Source: Prescottella subtropica | Lineage (GTDB): Bacteria; Actinomycetota; Actinomycetes; Mycobacteriales; Mycobacteriaceae | Assembly (NCBI RefSeq): GCF_005434945.1 | Contig: NZ_SKCH01000020.1 | Coordinates: 1-64,000 of the forward strand | DNA: 64,000 nucleotides | Direction: 5' to 3' | Shown here: positions 31,669 through 40,563 of the stretch, one piece after another | How the letters are laid out: every line of letters starts with the position of its first letter | Position numbering within the stretch: the first letter of the stretch is position 1 | Translations under genes and position numbers: made by a program | The notes under the pieces: generated by a model | Seen by the model: only the letters and a program-made list of their open reading frames with translations | Database searches by the model: none | Told to the model about the DNA's origin: nothing

Positions 31669-32850
31669 TTACCTACCCGCCGACCGCAGCACGCCCGGGT
31701 CGATCTCGGCGAGTGTGGAGATACCGGTCAACCCCATTGTGACGTCGAGGTCCGCCAGCAGGATTCGCAGTGCGTGCCGTACCCCGTCGGCTCCGGCCAG
31801 CCCGAGTCCGTACACCCACGGCCGCCCGTACAGGACGGCGTCGGCGCCGAGTGCGAGCGCGATCAACACGTCTGCACCGCAGCGGATCCCGGAGTCGAGC
31901 AGGATCGTGGCCCGGTCTCCCACCGCGGCGGCGACGGGGCCGAGGGCGTCGAGGGCTGCGATCGCGCCGTCGACCTGGCGGCCGCCGTGGTTGCTCACGA
32001 TCACCCCGTCCGCGCCCGCGTCGACGACGGCTCGCGCATCATCTTCGTGGACAATGCCTTTCACCAGCACCGGCAGGTCGGTCCATTCTCCGATCCTCGT
32101 GATGTCCGACGCCCGCAGGGCATGGTTGCCGAACAGTGACACCCACGTGAGGACCGCCATCTGCATGGCCTCGGGGCTCTCCTCGGGCGGGGCTGCGAGC
32201 TTGGCCCGGAACACGGGGTCGGACAGGTAGTTCGCGATCCCCTGGGCCCGCAGGAACGGTAGGTGCCCGAGTTCGAGATCGCGTGGCCGCCAACCCATTC
32301 CCGGGGTGTCGGCGGTGACGACGATCGCTTTCGCGCCGGCCTTCGCGGCCCGCTGCACCAGCGACTGTGCCAGTTCGTCGTCGGCCGGCCAGTACAGCTG
32401 GTACCACCAGTTCTCCCCGGACACGGCGCCGACGTCCTCGATGGTCGACGACGCGGCCGTCGAGAGCACCGACCCGACACCGAGTTCCGCGGCAATCTCG
32501 CCGACGATCGTCTCCCCGTGCTCCCGGACCATGCCGAGCACCCCGATCGGGGCGGTCAGCACCGGCGCGGCCAGTCGGGTGCCGAGGAGGTCGATGCTCA
32601 GGTCGCGGGCGTCCGGGGCGCTGGTCCCGCGCAGCATCCGCGGCACCAGCGCGTACCGGGTGAACGCGTCGAGGTTCGCGGCGGCGGTCCGTTCGGTGGA
32701 GGCACTGCCCGCGATGTAGGCGAACGCCTCGGCGCTCAACTCGGCGCGGGCGCGGGCCTCGAGTCCGGCCGCCGTCATCGGCAGTTCGGGGCGCGCCCCG
32801 GACAGTCCGGTGAGGTAGATCTCGTTCTGCATGTTGCCGAAAAAGGTCAC
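31669..32850 (-). CDS. FMN-dependent alpha-hydroxy-acid oxidase (lactate 2-monooxygenase-like)
   Basis: The 393-residue flavoprotein oxidises an L-2-hydroxy acid. The FMN/substrate motifs are LTAPIGVLGMVREHG, WWYQLYWPADDELA, the catalytic His-Gly-Gly-Arg in IVSNHGGRQVDGAIA (about 275) and DSGIRCGADVLIALALGADAV. Length and the region PEESPEAMQ match lactate 2-monooxygenases better than short lactate oxidases, but the insertion region was not checked against a structure. It lies directly upstream of a MarR gene and divergent from a quinone oxidoreductase. Confidence 0.82.
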   Translation of the reverse strand: MTFFGNMQNEIYLTGLSGARPELPMTAAGLEARARAELSAEAFAYIAGSASTERTAAANLDAFTRYALVPRMLRGTSAPDARDLSIDLLGTRLAAPVLTAPIGVLGMVREHGETIVGEIAAELGVGSVLSTAASSTIEDVGAVSGENWWYQLYWPADDELAQSLVQRAAKAGAKAIVVTADTPGMGWRPRDLELGHLPFLRAQGIANYLSDPVFRAKLAAPPEESPEAMQMAVLTWVSLFGNHALRASDITRIGEWTDLPVLVKGIVHEDDARAVVDAGADGVIVSNHGGRQVDGAIAALDALGPVAAAVGDRATILLDSGIRCGADVLIALALGADAVLYGRPWVYGLGLAGADGVRHALRILLADLDVTMGLTGISTLAEIDPGVLRSAGR

Positions 32851-32888
32851 CGGATCACGCTAACGCGATCGGACTACCGTCGGAGGTT

Positions 32889-33884
32889 ATGTACGCGATT
32901 ACGATCTCCGAGCCCGGCGGCCCCGACGTGATGTCCTGGACCGAGGTCCCCGACCCGGTGCCCGGCCCCGGCGAGGTGCTGCTCGACGTGGCCGCCACCG
33001 CCGTCAACCGCGCGGATCTGCTGCAGCGTCGCGGCCTGTATCCGCCGCCCCGCGGCGCGAGCGACATCCTCGGCCTCGAATGTTCCGGTGTGATCACCGA
33101 ACTGGGTGCCGGGGTGGACGGCTGGCGGGTGGGCGACCGAGTTGCGGCCCTGCTCGCCGGCGGCGGCTACGCCGAGAAGGTCGCGGTGCCGGCCGGTCAG
33201 CTGCTGCCGATCCCGGACGGGCTGGATCTGCACACCGCGGCGGCGCTGCCGGAGGTGGCGTGCACGGTGTGGTCGAACCTGGTGATGGAGTGCGGACTGC
33301 ACGCCGGACAGGTGCTGCTCGTCCACGGCGGCGGCGGCGGTATCGGCACGCACGCCGTCCAGGTCGGTGCGGCGCTCGGCGCCCGCGTCGCGGTCACGGC
33401 GGGCACCGCCGACAAGCTCGCGATCTGCGCCGAGTTGGGTGCCGACATCCTGATCAACTATCGCGAGGACGACTTCGTGGCGGCGGTGCGGGAGGCCACC
33501 GGCGGCCGCGGCGCCGACATCATCCTCGACAACATGGGGGCGTCGTACCTGGACCGCAATCTCGACGCCCTCGCCCCCGACGGCCAGCTGGTGATCATCG
33601 GCATGCAGGGCGGTGCCACGGGCGAGTTGAACATCGGCAAGATGCTCGGCAAGCGGGCCCGGGTGCTCGCGACCGGGCTGCGTGGGCGTCCGGCGGACGG
33701 CCCGGCCGGGAAGCCGGCCGTCGTCGCGTCGGTGCGAGAGACGCTGTGGCCGCTGGTGTCGGCCGGCGAGGTGAAGCCGCTCGTGCATGCGGCGCTGCCG
33801 ATCGTGGAGGCGCCGACCGCGCACCGCATGCTCGATCAGCCGGACGTGGTCGGGAAGGTCGTTCTCACCGTGCGCGAGAACTGA
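32889..33884 (+). CDS. NAD(P)H quinone oxidoreductase (zeta-crystallin type)
   Basis: The 331-residue product has the zinc-free medium-chain reductase pattern of quinone oxidoreductases: VPDPVPGPGEVLLDVAATAVNRADLLQRRG near the start, LGLECSGVITELG, VHGGGGGIGTHAVQVG as nucleotide-binding turn (about 140), and ILDNMGASYLDRNLDALAPDG. It probably reduces quinones with NADPH. The M. tuberculosis equivalent is Rv3777, in the same local order. It converges with the class-V aminotransferase-like gene, 9 bases apart. Confidence 0.86.
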   Translation: MYAITISEPGGPDVMSWTEVPDPVPGPGEVLLDVAATAVNRADLLQRRGLYPPPRGASDILGLECSGVITELGAGVDGWRVGDRVAALLAGGGYAEKVAVPAGQLLPIPDGLDLHTAAALPEVACTVWSNLVMECGLHAGQVLLVHGGGGGIGTHAVQVGAALGARVAVTAGTADKLAICAELGADILINYREDDFVAAVREATGGRGADIILDNMGASYLDRNLDALAPDGQLVIIGMQGGATGELNIGKMLGKRARVLATGLRGRPADGPAGKPAVVASVRETLWPLVSAGEVKPLVHAALPIVEAPTAHRMLDQPDVVGKVVLTVREN

Positions 33885-33893
33885 GCGGCCGGA

Positions 33894-35096
33894 TCAGCCG
33901 AGCGTCGACAGGTGCCGGACGAGCTGGTTGATCTCGTACCGGGTGGTGTACGGCGCGAGACCGATCGTGATCGCGCCGCCCTCGTCGGTGACACCCAGCG
34001 CGTCGAGCAGGCGCCCGCCGTGGTCGGGACCGCTGACGGTGGCGATCCGGTTGTCCGCGAGATGCGCGGCCACCTTGTCGGCGGACATCCCGGCGACGGT
34101 GAAGCTGACCGTGGGCACCCGGATCGGGGACCGGCCGATGAGCGTCACCTGTGGCAGCGCGTCGAGCGAACGCATCAGATATTCGAACAGCTGATCGTGG
34201 TAGGCCTGCAGCGAACTGATCGACGCCTCGAGCCGCTGCCGGCGAGTACCGGTCGCGGTGTCCTCGAGTCCGGCCAGGAAGTCGATCGACGTGGTGAGTC
34301 CGGCGAGCATCGCGAACTGGTGGCCGCCGACCTCGAGTCGTTCGGGGCCGCGGGCGTGCCGGTTGAGCGACATCGACGGAATCCGGTCCAGCAGGGACGG
34401 ATCCCGGAACACCAGGGCACCGGCCTGCGGGCCACCCCACGACGGGGCACTGACCGCGACGACGTCGGCGCCGAGTTCCTCGATGTCGAGGTGCGCGTAC
34501 GGCGCGGCACCGATGGCGTCGACGACGATGAGGCCACCGACCTCGTGGATCCGGTCCGCGGCGGCCCGCACGGCGGGTGCCGAACCGGCGACCGGGGAGG
34601 CCGCGGTCAGCGCGACCAGCCGGGTCGTCGGCTGCACCAGGTCCGTGAACTGCCAACTCGGCAGCTCACACGTCTCGATCTCCACCTCGGCCCAGCGGAC
34701 CTGCGCCCCGTACCGGCGGGCCACCCGCAGCCACGGCGCGACGTTCGCTTCCTCGTCGAGCCGGGACAGGACGAGTCCGGTGCCCAGTCCCAGCCGGGAG
34801 CTGAGCGACTCGGCGAGCGATGCCAGCAACACCGCCCGATCCGGGCCGAGCACGACACCGGCCGGGTCGCCACCGACGAGGTCGGCGACGGCTTCGCGGG
34901 CGGCGGCGACGATCGCGGCACTGCGCCGCGACGACACGTGACTGCCGGTCGACGAGGATGCGGCCCCGCGAAACGCCGTGGAGACGGTTCGCGACACCGC
35001 ATCGGGGATCTGCATTCCGGCTTGCGGGTCGAGGTGCACCCATCCATCGCCCAGCGACGGGATCAGTCCCCGCACCCGGGCAACGTCGTAAGCCAT
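33894..35096 (-). CDS. Class-V aminotransferase-fold protein lacking the PLP lysine
   Basis: The 400-residue product has the cysteine-desulfurase/class-V fold: WVHLDPQAGMQIPDAVS, LSRLDEEANVAPWLRVA, AASPVAGSAPAVRAAA, DAIGAAPYAHLDIEELGADVV and GGPQAGALVFRD. Where the family has the Schiff-base lysine (S-x-x-K-x-x-G-P) this protein reads S-A-P-S-W-G-G-P. In the entire sequence I find a single lysine, near the C-terminus, so the usual covalent PLP link is impossible. It may be a structural or binding protein. It corresponds to Rv3778c in gene order. Confidence 0.75.
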   Translation of the reverse strand: MAYDVARVRGLIPSLGDGWVHLDPQAGMQIPDAVSRTVSTAFRGAASSSTGSHVSSRRSAAIVAAAREAVADLVGGDPAGVVLGPDRAVLLASLAESLSSRLGLGTGLVLSRLDEEANVAPWLRVARRYGAQVRWAEVEIETCELPSWQFTDLVQPTTRLVALTAASPVAGSAPAVRAAADRIHEVGGLIVVDAIGAAPYAHLDIEELGADVVAVSAPSWGGPQAGALVFRDPSLLDRIPSMSLNRHARGPERLEVGGHQFAMLAGLTTSIDFLAGLEDTATGTRRQRLEASISSLQAYHDQLFEYLMRSLDALPQVTLIGRSPIRVPTVSFTVAGMSADKVAAHLADNRIATVSGPDHGGRLLDALGVTDEGGAITIGLAPYTTRYEINQLVRHLSTLG

Positions 35097-35232
35097 GACG
35101 GACACTCTAGGACCCTCTGTCAACGCCGTGTGACTCAGATCCGACTTTTCGGATAGTGCGGTAAAACACGTTGCAATTCGGGCGCGCGACGGGATCACGG
35201 CAATCCGCGGGCGAAACGTTCAAGATGTAGTC

Positions 35233-35817
35233 ATGACGCAACCTGACGACGAACATGTGCTCGTGATCGGTCCCGACGGTCGTCCCGTCCCCTCCGCCCA
35301 CGCCGACGACAGTGCAGCGGCCGCCGCACCCGATACCGGGACCGACACCGACACCGACGATCAGGGTTCGCTCACCGACATGGTCGAGCAGCCGGCGAAG
35401 GTCATGCGGATCGGCACGATGATCAAGCAGTTGCTGGAGGAGGTGCGGGCGGCCCCGCTCGACGATGCCAGCCGCACCCGGCTCCGGGAGATCCACACGT
35501 CGTCGGTGCGGGAGCTCGAGCAGGGCCTGGCCCCGGAACTGCGGGAGGAACTCGAGCGGCTGACGCTGCCGTTCACCGATGATTCCGTCCCCACCGATGC
35601 GGAGCTGCGGATCGCGCAGGCCCAGCTCGTCGGCTGGCTCGAGGGACTGTTCCACGGCATCCAGACCGCACTGTTCGCACAGCAGATGGCGGCCCGCGCC
35701 CAGCTCGAACAGATGCGGCAGGGCGCCCTGCCGCCGGGCATGGGCATCGGCCCACACCACGGCGGACCGGGCCACGACGACGGCAGTCCCGGTCCCGGGA
35801 CGGGCCAGTACCTCTAG
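35233..35817 (+). CDS. bpa: Bacterial proteasome activator Bpa
   Basis: The 194-residue product matches Bpa/PafE (Rv3780-like): an acidic disordered N-terminus (TDTDTDDQ), then a helical core, QPAKVMRIGTMIKQLLEEVRAAPLDD and LREIHTSSVRELEQGLAPEL, and a C-terminal helix rich in Met and Gln ending in the GQYL motif that docks into the 20S proteasome. Bpa opens the proteasome gate independently of ATP and handles heat-shock substrates. It lies between the Rv3778c-like protein and the galactan exporter, an order shared with M. tuberculosis. Confidence 0.9.
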   Translation: MTQPDDEHVLVIGPDGRPVPSAHADDSAAAAAPDTGTDTDTDDQGSLTDMVEQPAKVMRIGTMIKQLLEEVRAAPLDDASRTRLREIHTSSVRELEQGLAPELREELERLTLPFTDDSVPTDAELRIAQAQLVGWLEGLFHGIQTALFAQQMAARAQLEQMRQGALPPGMGIGPHHGGPGHDDGSPGPGTGQYL

Positions 35818-35883
35818 ATTCGCCTCGAGATCCGGGCCACGGTCCCGCGGACGTTTCGGGCGGGACCGGTAGGCTCGGAACTC

Positions 35884-36765
35884 GTGTCAGCAGCAGCCTT
35901 GGATCACGAGTCGGTGTCCGACGCCGACGACGATGTCGTCGCGTCCGATTCGCAGACCTTCCGCCGCGCATTCCAGGATCTGCGCGACGGGTTCGCGCAG
36001 CGGGAGCTGTGGCTCAACCTCGGCTGGCAGGACATCAAGCAGCGGTACCGCCGGTCGGTGATCGGCCCGTTCTGGATCACGATCGCCACCGGCGTGCAGG
36101 CCACCGCGATGGGCATCCTGTACTCGGCGCTGCTCGGGATGCCGCTGCAGACGTTCCTGCCGTACGTGACCGTCGGTCTGATCGTGTGGAATCTGATCAG
36201 CGCGTCGATGCTCGAGGGTTCCGAGGTGTTCATCGCCAACGAGGGCCTGATCAAACAGTTGCCGTCGGCGCTGAGCGTGCACATCTACCGACTGGTGTGG
36301 CGGCAGTTGCTGTTCTTCGGCCACAACCTGCTGATCTACGTGATCATGGTCTTCGCGTTCGGGGTGTGGAAGAACATGACGTGGACGGCGTTGGCCGCGA
36401 TCCCGGCGCTGGCCCTGATCGTGTTGAACGCGCTGTGGGTGTCGATCGTGTTCGGCATCTTCGCGACCCGCTACCGGGACATCGCCCCGATCCTGAGCAG
36501 CCTGACGCTGCTGCTGTTCGTGCTCACCCCGATCTTCTGGTCCACCGAGGTGCTGAAGGATCAGGGCGGTGAGGTCGCCGAACGCGCGCGGATCGCCGAG
36601 CTGAACCCGCTCTACCACTTCCTCGACATCGTGCGCGCGCCGATGATCGGCCAGGACCAGCAGGCGTACCACTGGTACATCGTGCTGGCGTTCACCGTCG
36701 TCGGCTGGATCGTGGCGATCCTGGCGCTGCGCAAGTACCGGGCCCGCGTGGCCTACTGGGTGTAG
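35884..36765 (+). CDS. wzm: Galactan/O-antigen-type ABC transporter permease Wzm
   Basis: The 293-residue product is an ABC-2 type permease: a cytosolic N-terminus (RAFQDLRDGFAQRELWLNLGWQDIKQRYRRSVIGPFW) and about six membrane segments, starting near residue 75 and ending in an AILALRKYRARVAYWV tail. It matches the Wzm half of the exporter that moves lipid-linked galactan in mycolata. The ATPase partner follows 12 bases later. A GTG start at 35884 is used. The order wzm-wzt-glfT1 differs from that recalled for M. tuberculosis (wzt-glfT1-wzm). Confidence 0.88.
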   Translation: MSAAALDHESVSDADDDVVASDSQTFRRAFQDLRDGFAQRELWLNLGWQDIKQRYRRSVIGPFWITIATGVQATAMGILYSALLGMPLQTFLPYVTVGLIVWNLISASMLEGSEVFIANEGLIKQLPSALSVHIYRLVWRQLLFFGHNLLIYVIMVFAFGVWKNMTWTALAAIPALALIVLNALWVSIVFGIFATRYRDIAPILSSLTLLLFVLTPIFWSTEVLKDQGGEVAERARIAELNPLYHFLDIVRAPMIGQDQQAYHWYIVLAFTVVGWIVAILALRKYRARVAYWV

Positions 36766-36777
36766 GGGGATACCGCC

Positions 36778-37593
36778 ATGACCAGCAATGTGAGCATCGA
36801 GACGCGCGGCGCGTGCGTCGACTTCCCCATCTTCGACGCCAAATCACGGTCGCTGAAGAAGGCATTCCTCGGCAAGGCCGGCGGCACGATCGGCCGCACC
36901 GACTCCGACGTCGTCGTCGTCGAGGCGTTGCGGGACATCACGATGTCGCTGAAGGACGGCGACCGGGTCGGCCTGGTCGGGCACAACGGTGCCGGCAAGT
37001 CGACGCTGCTGCGACTGCTGTCCGGCATCTACGAACCCACCCGCGGCAGCTCCCGCATCCGCGGCCGCGTCGCCCCCGTCTTCGACCTCGGCGTCGGGAT
37101 GGACCCGGAGATCTCCGGCTACGAGAACATCATCATCCGCGGCCTGTTCCTCGGGCAGACCCGCAAACAGATGCTCGCCAAGATGGACGAGATCGCCGAG
37201 TTCACCGAGCTCGGCGAGTACCTGAACATGCCGCTGCGCACCTATTCGACGGGCATGCGGGTGCGTGTCGCGATGGGCGTCGTCACCTCCATCGACCCCG
37301 AGATCCTGCTGCTCGACGAGGGCATCGGCGCGGTCGACGCCGAGTTCATGAAGAAGGCCCGCATCCGGCTGCAGGCACTGGTGGAACGCTCCGGCATCCT
37401 CGTGTTCGCCAGCCACTCCAACGAGTTCCTCGCCCAGCTGTGCGACAGCGCGATGTGGATCGACCACGGGCATATCCGCATGCACGGCGAGATCGAGGAC
37501 GTCGTCCGCGCCTACGAGGGTGACGACGCCGCCGACCACGTCCGGCACGTCATCGCGGACATGAAGAAGGAAGAGCGGGGCCGGGCGTCGTGA
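36778..37593 (+). CDS. wzt: Galactan/O-antigen-type ABC transporter ATPase Wzt
   Basis: The 271-residue ATPase has Walker A VGHNGAGKSTLLRLL (about residue 66), the signature RTYSTGMRVRVAMGV where the Q-loop and signature motif are expected, Walker B ILLLDEGIGAVD and the switch His in FASHSNEFL. It is the nucleotide-binding half of the exporter with Wzm and has no added carbohydrate-binding domain. The stop overlaps the GTG of glfT1 by 4 bases, so exporter and transferase are coupled. Confidence 0.9.
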   Translation: MTSNVSIETRGACVDFPIFDAKSRSLKKAFLGKAGGTIGRTDSDVVVVEALRDITMSLKDGDRVGLVGHNGAGKSTLLRLLSGIYEPTRGSSRIRGRVAPVFDLGVGMDPEISGYENIIIRGLFLGQTRKQMLAKMDEIAEFTELGEYLNMPLRTYSTGMRVRVAMGVVTSIDPEILLLDEGIGAVDAEFMKKARIRLQALVERSGILVFASHSNEFLAQLCDSAMWIDHGHIRMHGEIEDVVRAYEGDDAADHVRHVIADMKKEERGRAS

Positions 37594-38477
37594 GCGAACA
37601 CATTGTCGGTGTCGTCGTCACCCACAAGCGCCGCGAACTGCTCGCCGCGTCGCTGACGGTCCTCGCCGGACAGTCCCGTCCGCTCGACCATCTGGTCGTC
37701 GTCGACAACGCCGACGAACCCGAGGTGCGTGCGCTCGTCGAATCGGCCGGCGTCCCCACCACGTATCTCGGGTCGAAGCACAATCTCGGTGGTGCGGGCG
37801 GATTCGCGCTCGGCATCCTCTACGCCCTGTCGCTCGGTGCCGACTGGGTGTGGCTCGCCGACGACGACGGCCGCCCCGAGGGCCCCGACGTCCTGGCGAC
37901 GCTGCTGACGTGCGCGCAGCGGTACGGCCTCGCCGAGGTGTCACCGGTGGTGTGCGACATCGCCCAGCCGGAGCGGCTCGCGTTCCCGCTGCGCCGCGGT
38001 GTCGAGTGGCGACGGTGGCGGTCCGAACTGGGTGACGATGATCTGCTGCCCGGTATCGCGTCCCTGTTCAACGGCGCCCTGTTCTCGGCGTCCGCGATCG
38101 ACACGGTCGGCGTCCCGGATCTGCGGCTGTTCGTCCGCGGCGACGAGGTCGAGGTGCATCGTCGTCTCGTCCGCTCCGGGCTACCGTTCGGCACCTGCCT
38201 GCAGACCGCGTACCTGCATCCCGACGGCGCCGACGAGTTCAAACCGATCCTCGGCGGCCGGATGCACACCCAGTACCCGGACAACGAGACCAAACGATTC
38301 TTCACGTACCGCAACCGCGGCTACCTGATGTCCCAGCCCGGCATGCGCAAACTGCTCCCCCAGGAGTACGCGCGGTTCGGCTGGTACTTCCTCGTCAGCC
38401 GACGCGACCCGAGGGGGTTCGTCGAGTGGATGCGGCTGCGGCGACTCGGACGCCGGGAGCGGTTCGAGCGACCCTAG
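37590..38477 (+). CDS. glfT1: Galactofuranosyltransferase GlfT1
   Basis: The 295-residue GT-A enzyme adds the first galactofuranose residues to the rhamnosyl linker of arabinogalactan. The N-terminal VVTHKRRELLAASLTVL nucleotide-sugar fold, the NLGGAGGFALGI loop, DXD-type WLADDDGRPEGP and the later RLFVRGDEVEVHRRLVRSGLPFGTC with C-terminal basic region fit the family. It overlaps wzt by 4 bases at the start and overlaps the convergent TetR stop at 38474-38477 (CTAG). Corresponds to Rv3782. Confidence 0.88.
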   Translation: MSEHIVGVVVTHKRRELLAASLTVLAGQSRPLDHLVVVDNADEPEVRALVESAGVPTTYLGSKHNLGGAGGFALGILYALSLGADWVWLADDDGRPEGPDVLATLLTCAQRYGLAEVSPVVCDIAQPERLAFPLRRGVEWRRWRSELGDDDLLPGIASLFNGALFSASAIDTVGVPDLRLFVRGDEVEVHRRLVRSGLPFGTCLQTAYLHPDGADEFKPILGGRMHTQYPDNETKRFFTYRNRGYLMSQPGMRKLLPQEYARFGWYFLVSRRDPRGFVEWMRLRRLGRRERFERP

Positions 38478-39112
38478 AGGTAGGAGACGGGCCGCGCCGG
38501 CATCGGTGCGAGTCCGGCAACGGTGCTCATCTCGATCAGGTTGACGACGAACGTCTCGTGATCGAGGAGCGGCGGCCCACCCGATCCGTACGCGCGCGCC
38601 CACGACGCCATCGCCGAGACGATGAAGTTGGTCGTGAGCCGCATCCGCTCCTCGCGCAGGGCCTCGCTCATCCCCGGCATGGACCGGCGTACCAGGTCCT
38701 TCGCGACGGCACTCGCCGGCGCGTACCGCGCGTCGGGCAGACCGCCCCGGCGGTCGTAGACCTCCGCCATGATCTGCACGAAATCGCGGCCGCGTTCGTC
38801 GAGCAGTTTCTCCCCGAGCGGCACCGCCAGCGTGGCGATGGCATCCCGCAGCGCCGACTCGGACGGTTCCCGGCCGATGCACAGCCGTTCCACGAAGTGG
38901 TCGATCCGCGCACTCACATCGGCCATGTGCCGCACGACGATCGCGTCGAGCAGACCCTCGCGGGATCCGAAGTAGTAGTGCACGGCCGAGTCGTTGCGGA
39001 CCTCGGCCATCGTGTTGAGGTCCCGGATCCGGACCCGGTCGATGCCTTCCCTCGCGAAGAGGTATTCGCCCGCACGCAACAACCGCTCACTGACCGGGAG
39101 ATTCGCCGTCAC
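38474..39112 (-). CDS. TetR-family regulator of the adjacent P450 operon
   Basis: The 212-residue product has the TetR DNA-binding domain: LLRAGEYLFAREGIDRVRIRDLN at the N-terminus and VRNDSAVHYYFGSREGLLDAIV as recognition helix, followed by a helical ligand domain with FVQIMAEVYDRRGGLPD. It is divergent from the P450 operon; a perfect 8-base inverted repeat and a degenerate partner lie between them, so it likely represses the operon and its own gene. Its stop shares bases with glfT1. The inducer is unknown, perhaps the P450 substrate or a CoA ester. Confidence 0.85.
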   Translation of the reverse strand: MTANLPVSERLLRAGEYLFAREGIDRVRIRDLNTMAEVRNDSAVHYYFGSREGLLDAIVVRHMADVSARIDHFVERLCIGREPSESALRDAIATLAVPLGEKLLDERGRDFVQIMAEVYDRRGGLPDARYAPASAVAKDLVRRSMPGMSEALREERMRLTTNFIVSAMASWARAYGSGGPPLLDHETFVVNLIEMSTVAGLAPMPARPVSYL

Positions 39113-39114
39113 GC

Positions 39115-39142
39115 TTGACACGCTAACAAACTCGATTAATGT
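39115..39142 (+). promoter_or_regulatory. Candidate promoter of the P450 operon
   Basis: TTGACA (39115-39120) is followed after 16 bases by TAATGT (39137-39142). It overlaps a degenerate operator-like repeat (39123-39139) and lies just upstream of the perfect operator, an arrangement suited to repression. Confidence 0.5.
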
Positions 39143-39154
39143 GCTCCACATCAC

Positions 39155-39173
39155 TTTAACGACTTTCGTTAAA
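39155..39173. promoter_or_regulatory. Perfect TetR-type operator
   Basis: TTTAACGA and TCGTTAAA (8-base arms) surround a 3-base spacer in the region between the TetR gene and the P450 gene. A related sequence at 39123-39139 (CTAACAAACTCGATTAA) matches at 10 of 17 positions of the core. Together they look like the binding sites of the TetR regulator. Confidence 0.55.
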
Positions 39174-39286
39174 TGTTCGCTTGCCTGAACGCATGTTCGA
39201 CCGATGCTGCGGCCGGCGCACCGAAGGTGTTCTCGTGCTGCATGTTTCGTCGTGTCACCTTTCCCTGCCGCACGGAAGGAGTACTC

Positions 39287-40552
39287 GTGGAGCTACCCGA
39301 GGGAATCGACGTCACCCACCCCTCCACGTTCGAGGACGGCATCCCCCATGCCCTGTTCGCAGCACTGCGCACGTCGGCGCCCCTCTGGTGGAATCCGCAA
39401 CCGCGGGGCGCGGCCGGCTACCGGGACGACGGATTCTGGGTGGTCTCGACACACGCGCTCGTGCAGGAGGTGTCGCGGCGCCACACGGACTTCTCGTCGT
39501 GGGAGAACACCGCGATGGTGCGCTACGAGGACGACGCGCCACGCGAGCACATCGAGGCCGGCCGGGCCATCATGCTCAACAAGGACGAGCCGGAGCACGC
39601 CGCTCTGCGGCGCATCGTCGCGCGCGGCTTCACCCCGCGATCCGTCAACGCACTGCGCGCCGCCCTCACCGAACGGGCACGGGACATCGTCGGTGCCGCA
39701 GCAGCATCCGGATCGGGTAACTTCGTCGAACAGGTGGCGTGCGAACTGCCCCTGCAGGCCATCGCCGACCTTCTCGGTGTCCCGCAGTCGGACCGCGGGA
39801 AACTCTTCGCCTGGTCCAACGCCATGACCGGGCGCGACGACCCGGATGTCCCCGGCGACCCGCGCATCGCCATGCAGGAGATCATGGGCTACGCGCACGG
39901 GATCGCGACCGAACGCCGCGCCTGCCCGGCGGACGACATCATCACCGCACTGGTCAAGGCGCAGGACGAGGACGGCGCGCTCACCCCGGACGAGTTCGCC
40001 TACTTCGTGATCCTGCTCGTGGTCGCCGGCAGCGAAACCACCCGCAACTCCATCACGCACGGGCTGGCCGCCTTCCTCGACCACCCGGACCAGTGGGAGA
40101 TGTACCGGCGCGAACGACCCGGCACGGCCGTGGACGAGATCATCCGCTGGGCCAGCCCCGTCCTGTCCTTCCAACGGACCGCGCTCCACGACACCGACCT
40201 CGGCGGGCAGCGGATCGCCGCCGGCGACCGCCTCGTGCTGCTCTACGCGTCGGCGAACTTCGACGAAGCGATGTTCGACGAACCCCTGCGTTTCGACATC
40301 ACCCGACGGACCAACCCGCATCTGGCGTTCGGCGGCACCGGTATCCACTACTGCATCGGCGCCAATCTGGCCCGGCTGCAGGTGGGTCTGATGTTCGACG
40401 CGATCGCCGATCTGCTTCCCGACATCTCGGCCCTCGGGCCACCGGTCCGCGGCCGTTCGGCGTGGCTGAACGGCATCACCGCACTACCCGTCGACTACGG
40501 CGCATGTCCCGTGGGCGACCGTCCCCGACCCGTCACCGCCGACCAGGCGTGA
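39287..40552 (+). CDS. Cytochrome P450 monooxygenase
   Basis: The 421-residue P450 has the I-helix VVAGSETTRNSI (about 246-256), the ExxR as DEIIRW (about 282), and the heme loop FGGTGIHYCIGANLAR with the Cys ligand near residue 356. Its style (ALRTSAPLWWNPQPR and HTDFSSWENTAMVRY) resembles bacterial P450s of the CYP125/CYP142-like group that act on steroid or terpenoid substrates; this is an impression only. GTG 39287 has AAGGAG at ideal spacing and leaves a 5' leader of about 130 bases after the operator. No redox partner (ferredoxin) gene is near. Confidence 0.9.
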   Translation: MELPEGIDVTHPSTFEDGIPHALFAALRTSAPLWWNPQPRGAAGYRDDGFWVVSTHALVQEVSRRHTDFSSWENTAMVRYEDDAPREHIEAGRAIMLNKDEPEHAALRRIVARGFTPRSVNALRAALTERARDIVGAAAASGSGNFVEQVACELPLQAIADLLGVPQSDRGKLFAWSNAMTGRDDPDVPGDPRIAMQEIMGYAHGIATERRACPADDIITALVKAQDEDGALTPDEFAYFVILLVVAGSETTRNSITHGLAAFLDHPDQWEMYRRERPGTAVDEIIRWASPVLSFQRTALHDTDLGGQRIAAGDRLVLLYASANFDEAMFDEPLRFDITRRTNPHLAFGGTGIHYCIGANLARLQVGLMFDAIADLLPDISALGPPVRGRSAWLNGITALPVDYGACPVGDRPRPVTADQA

Positions 40553-40563
40553 GGAGATCCATC

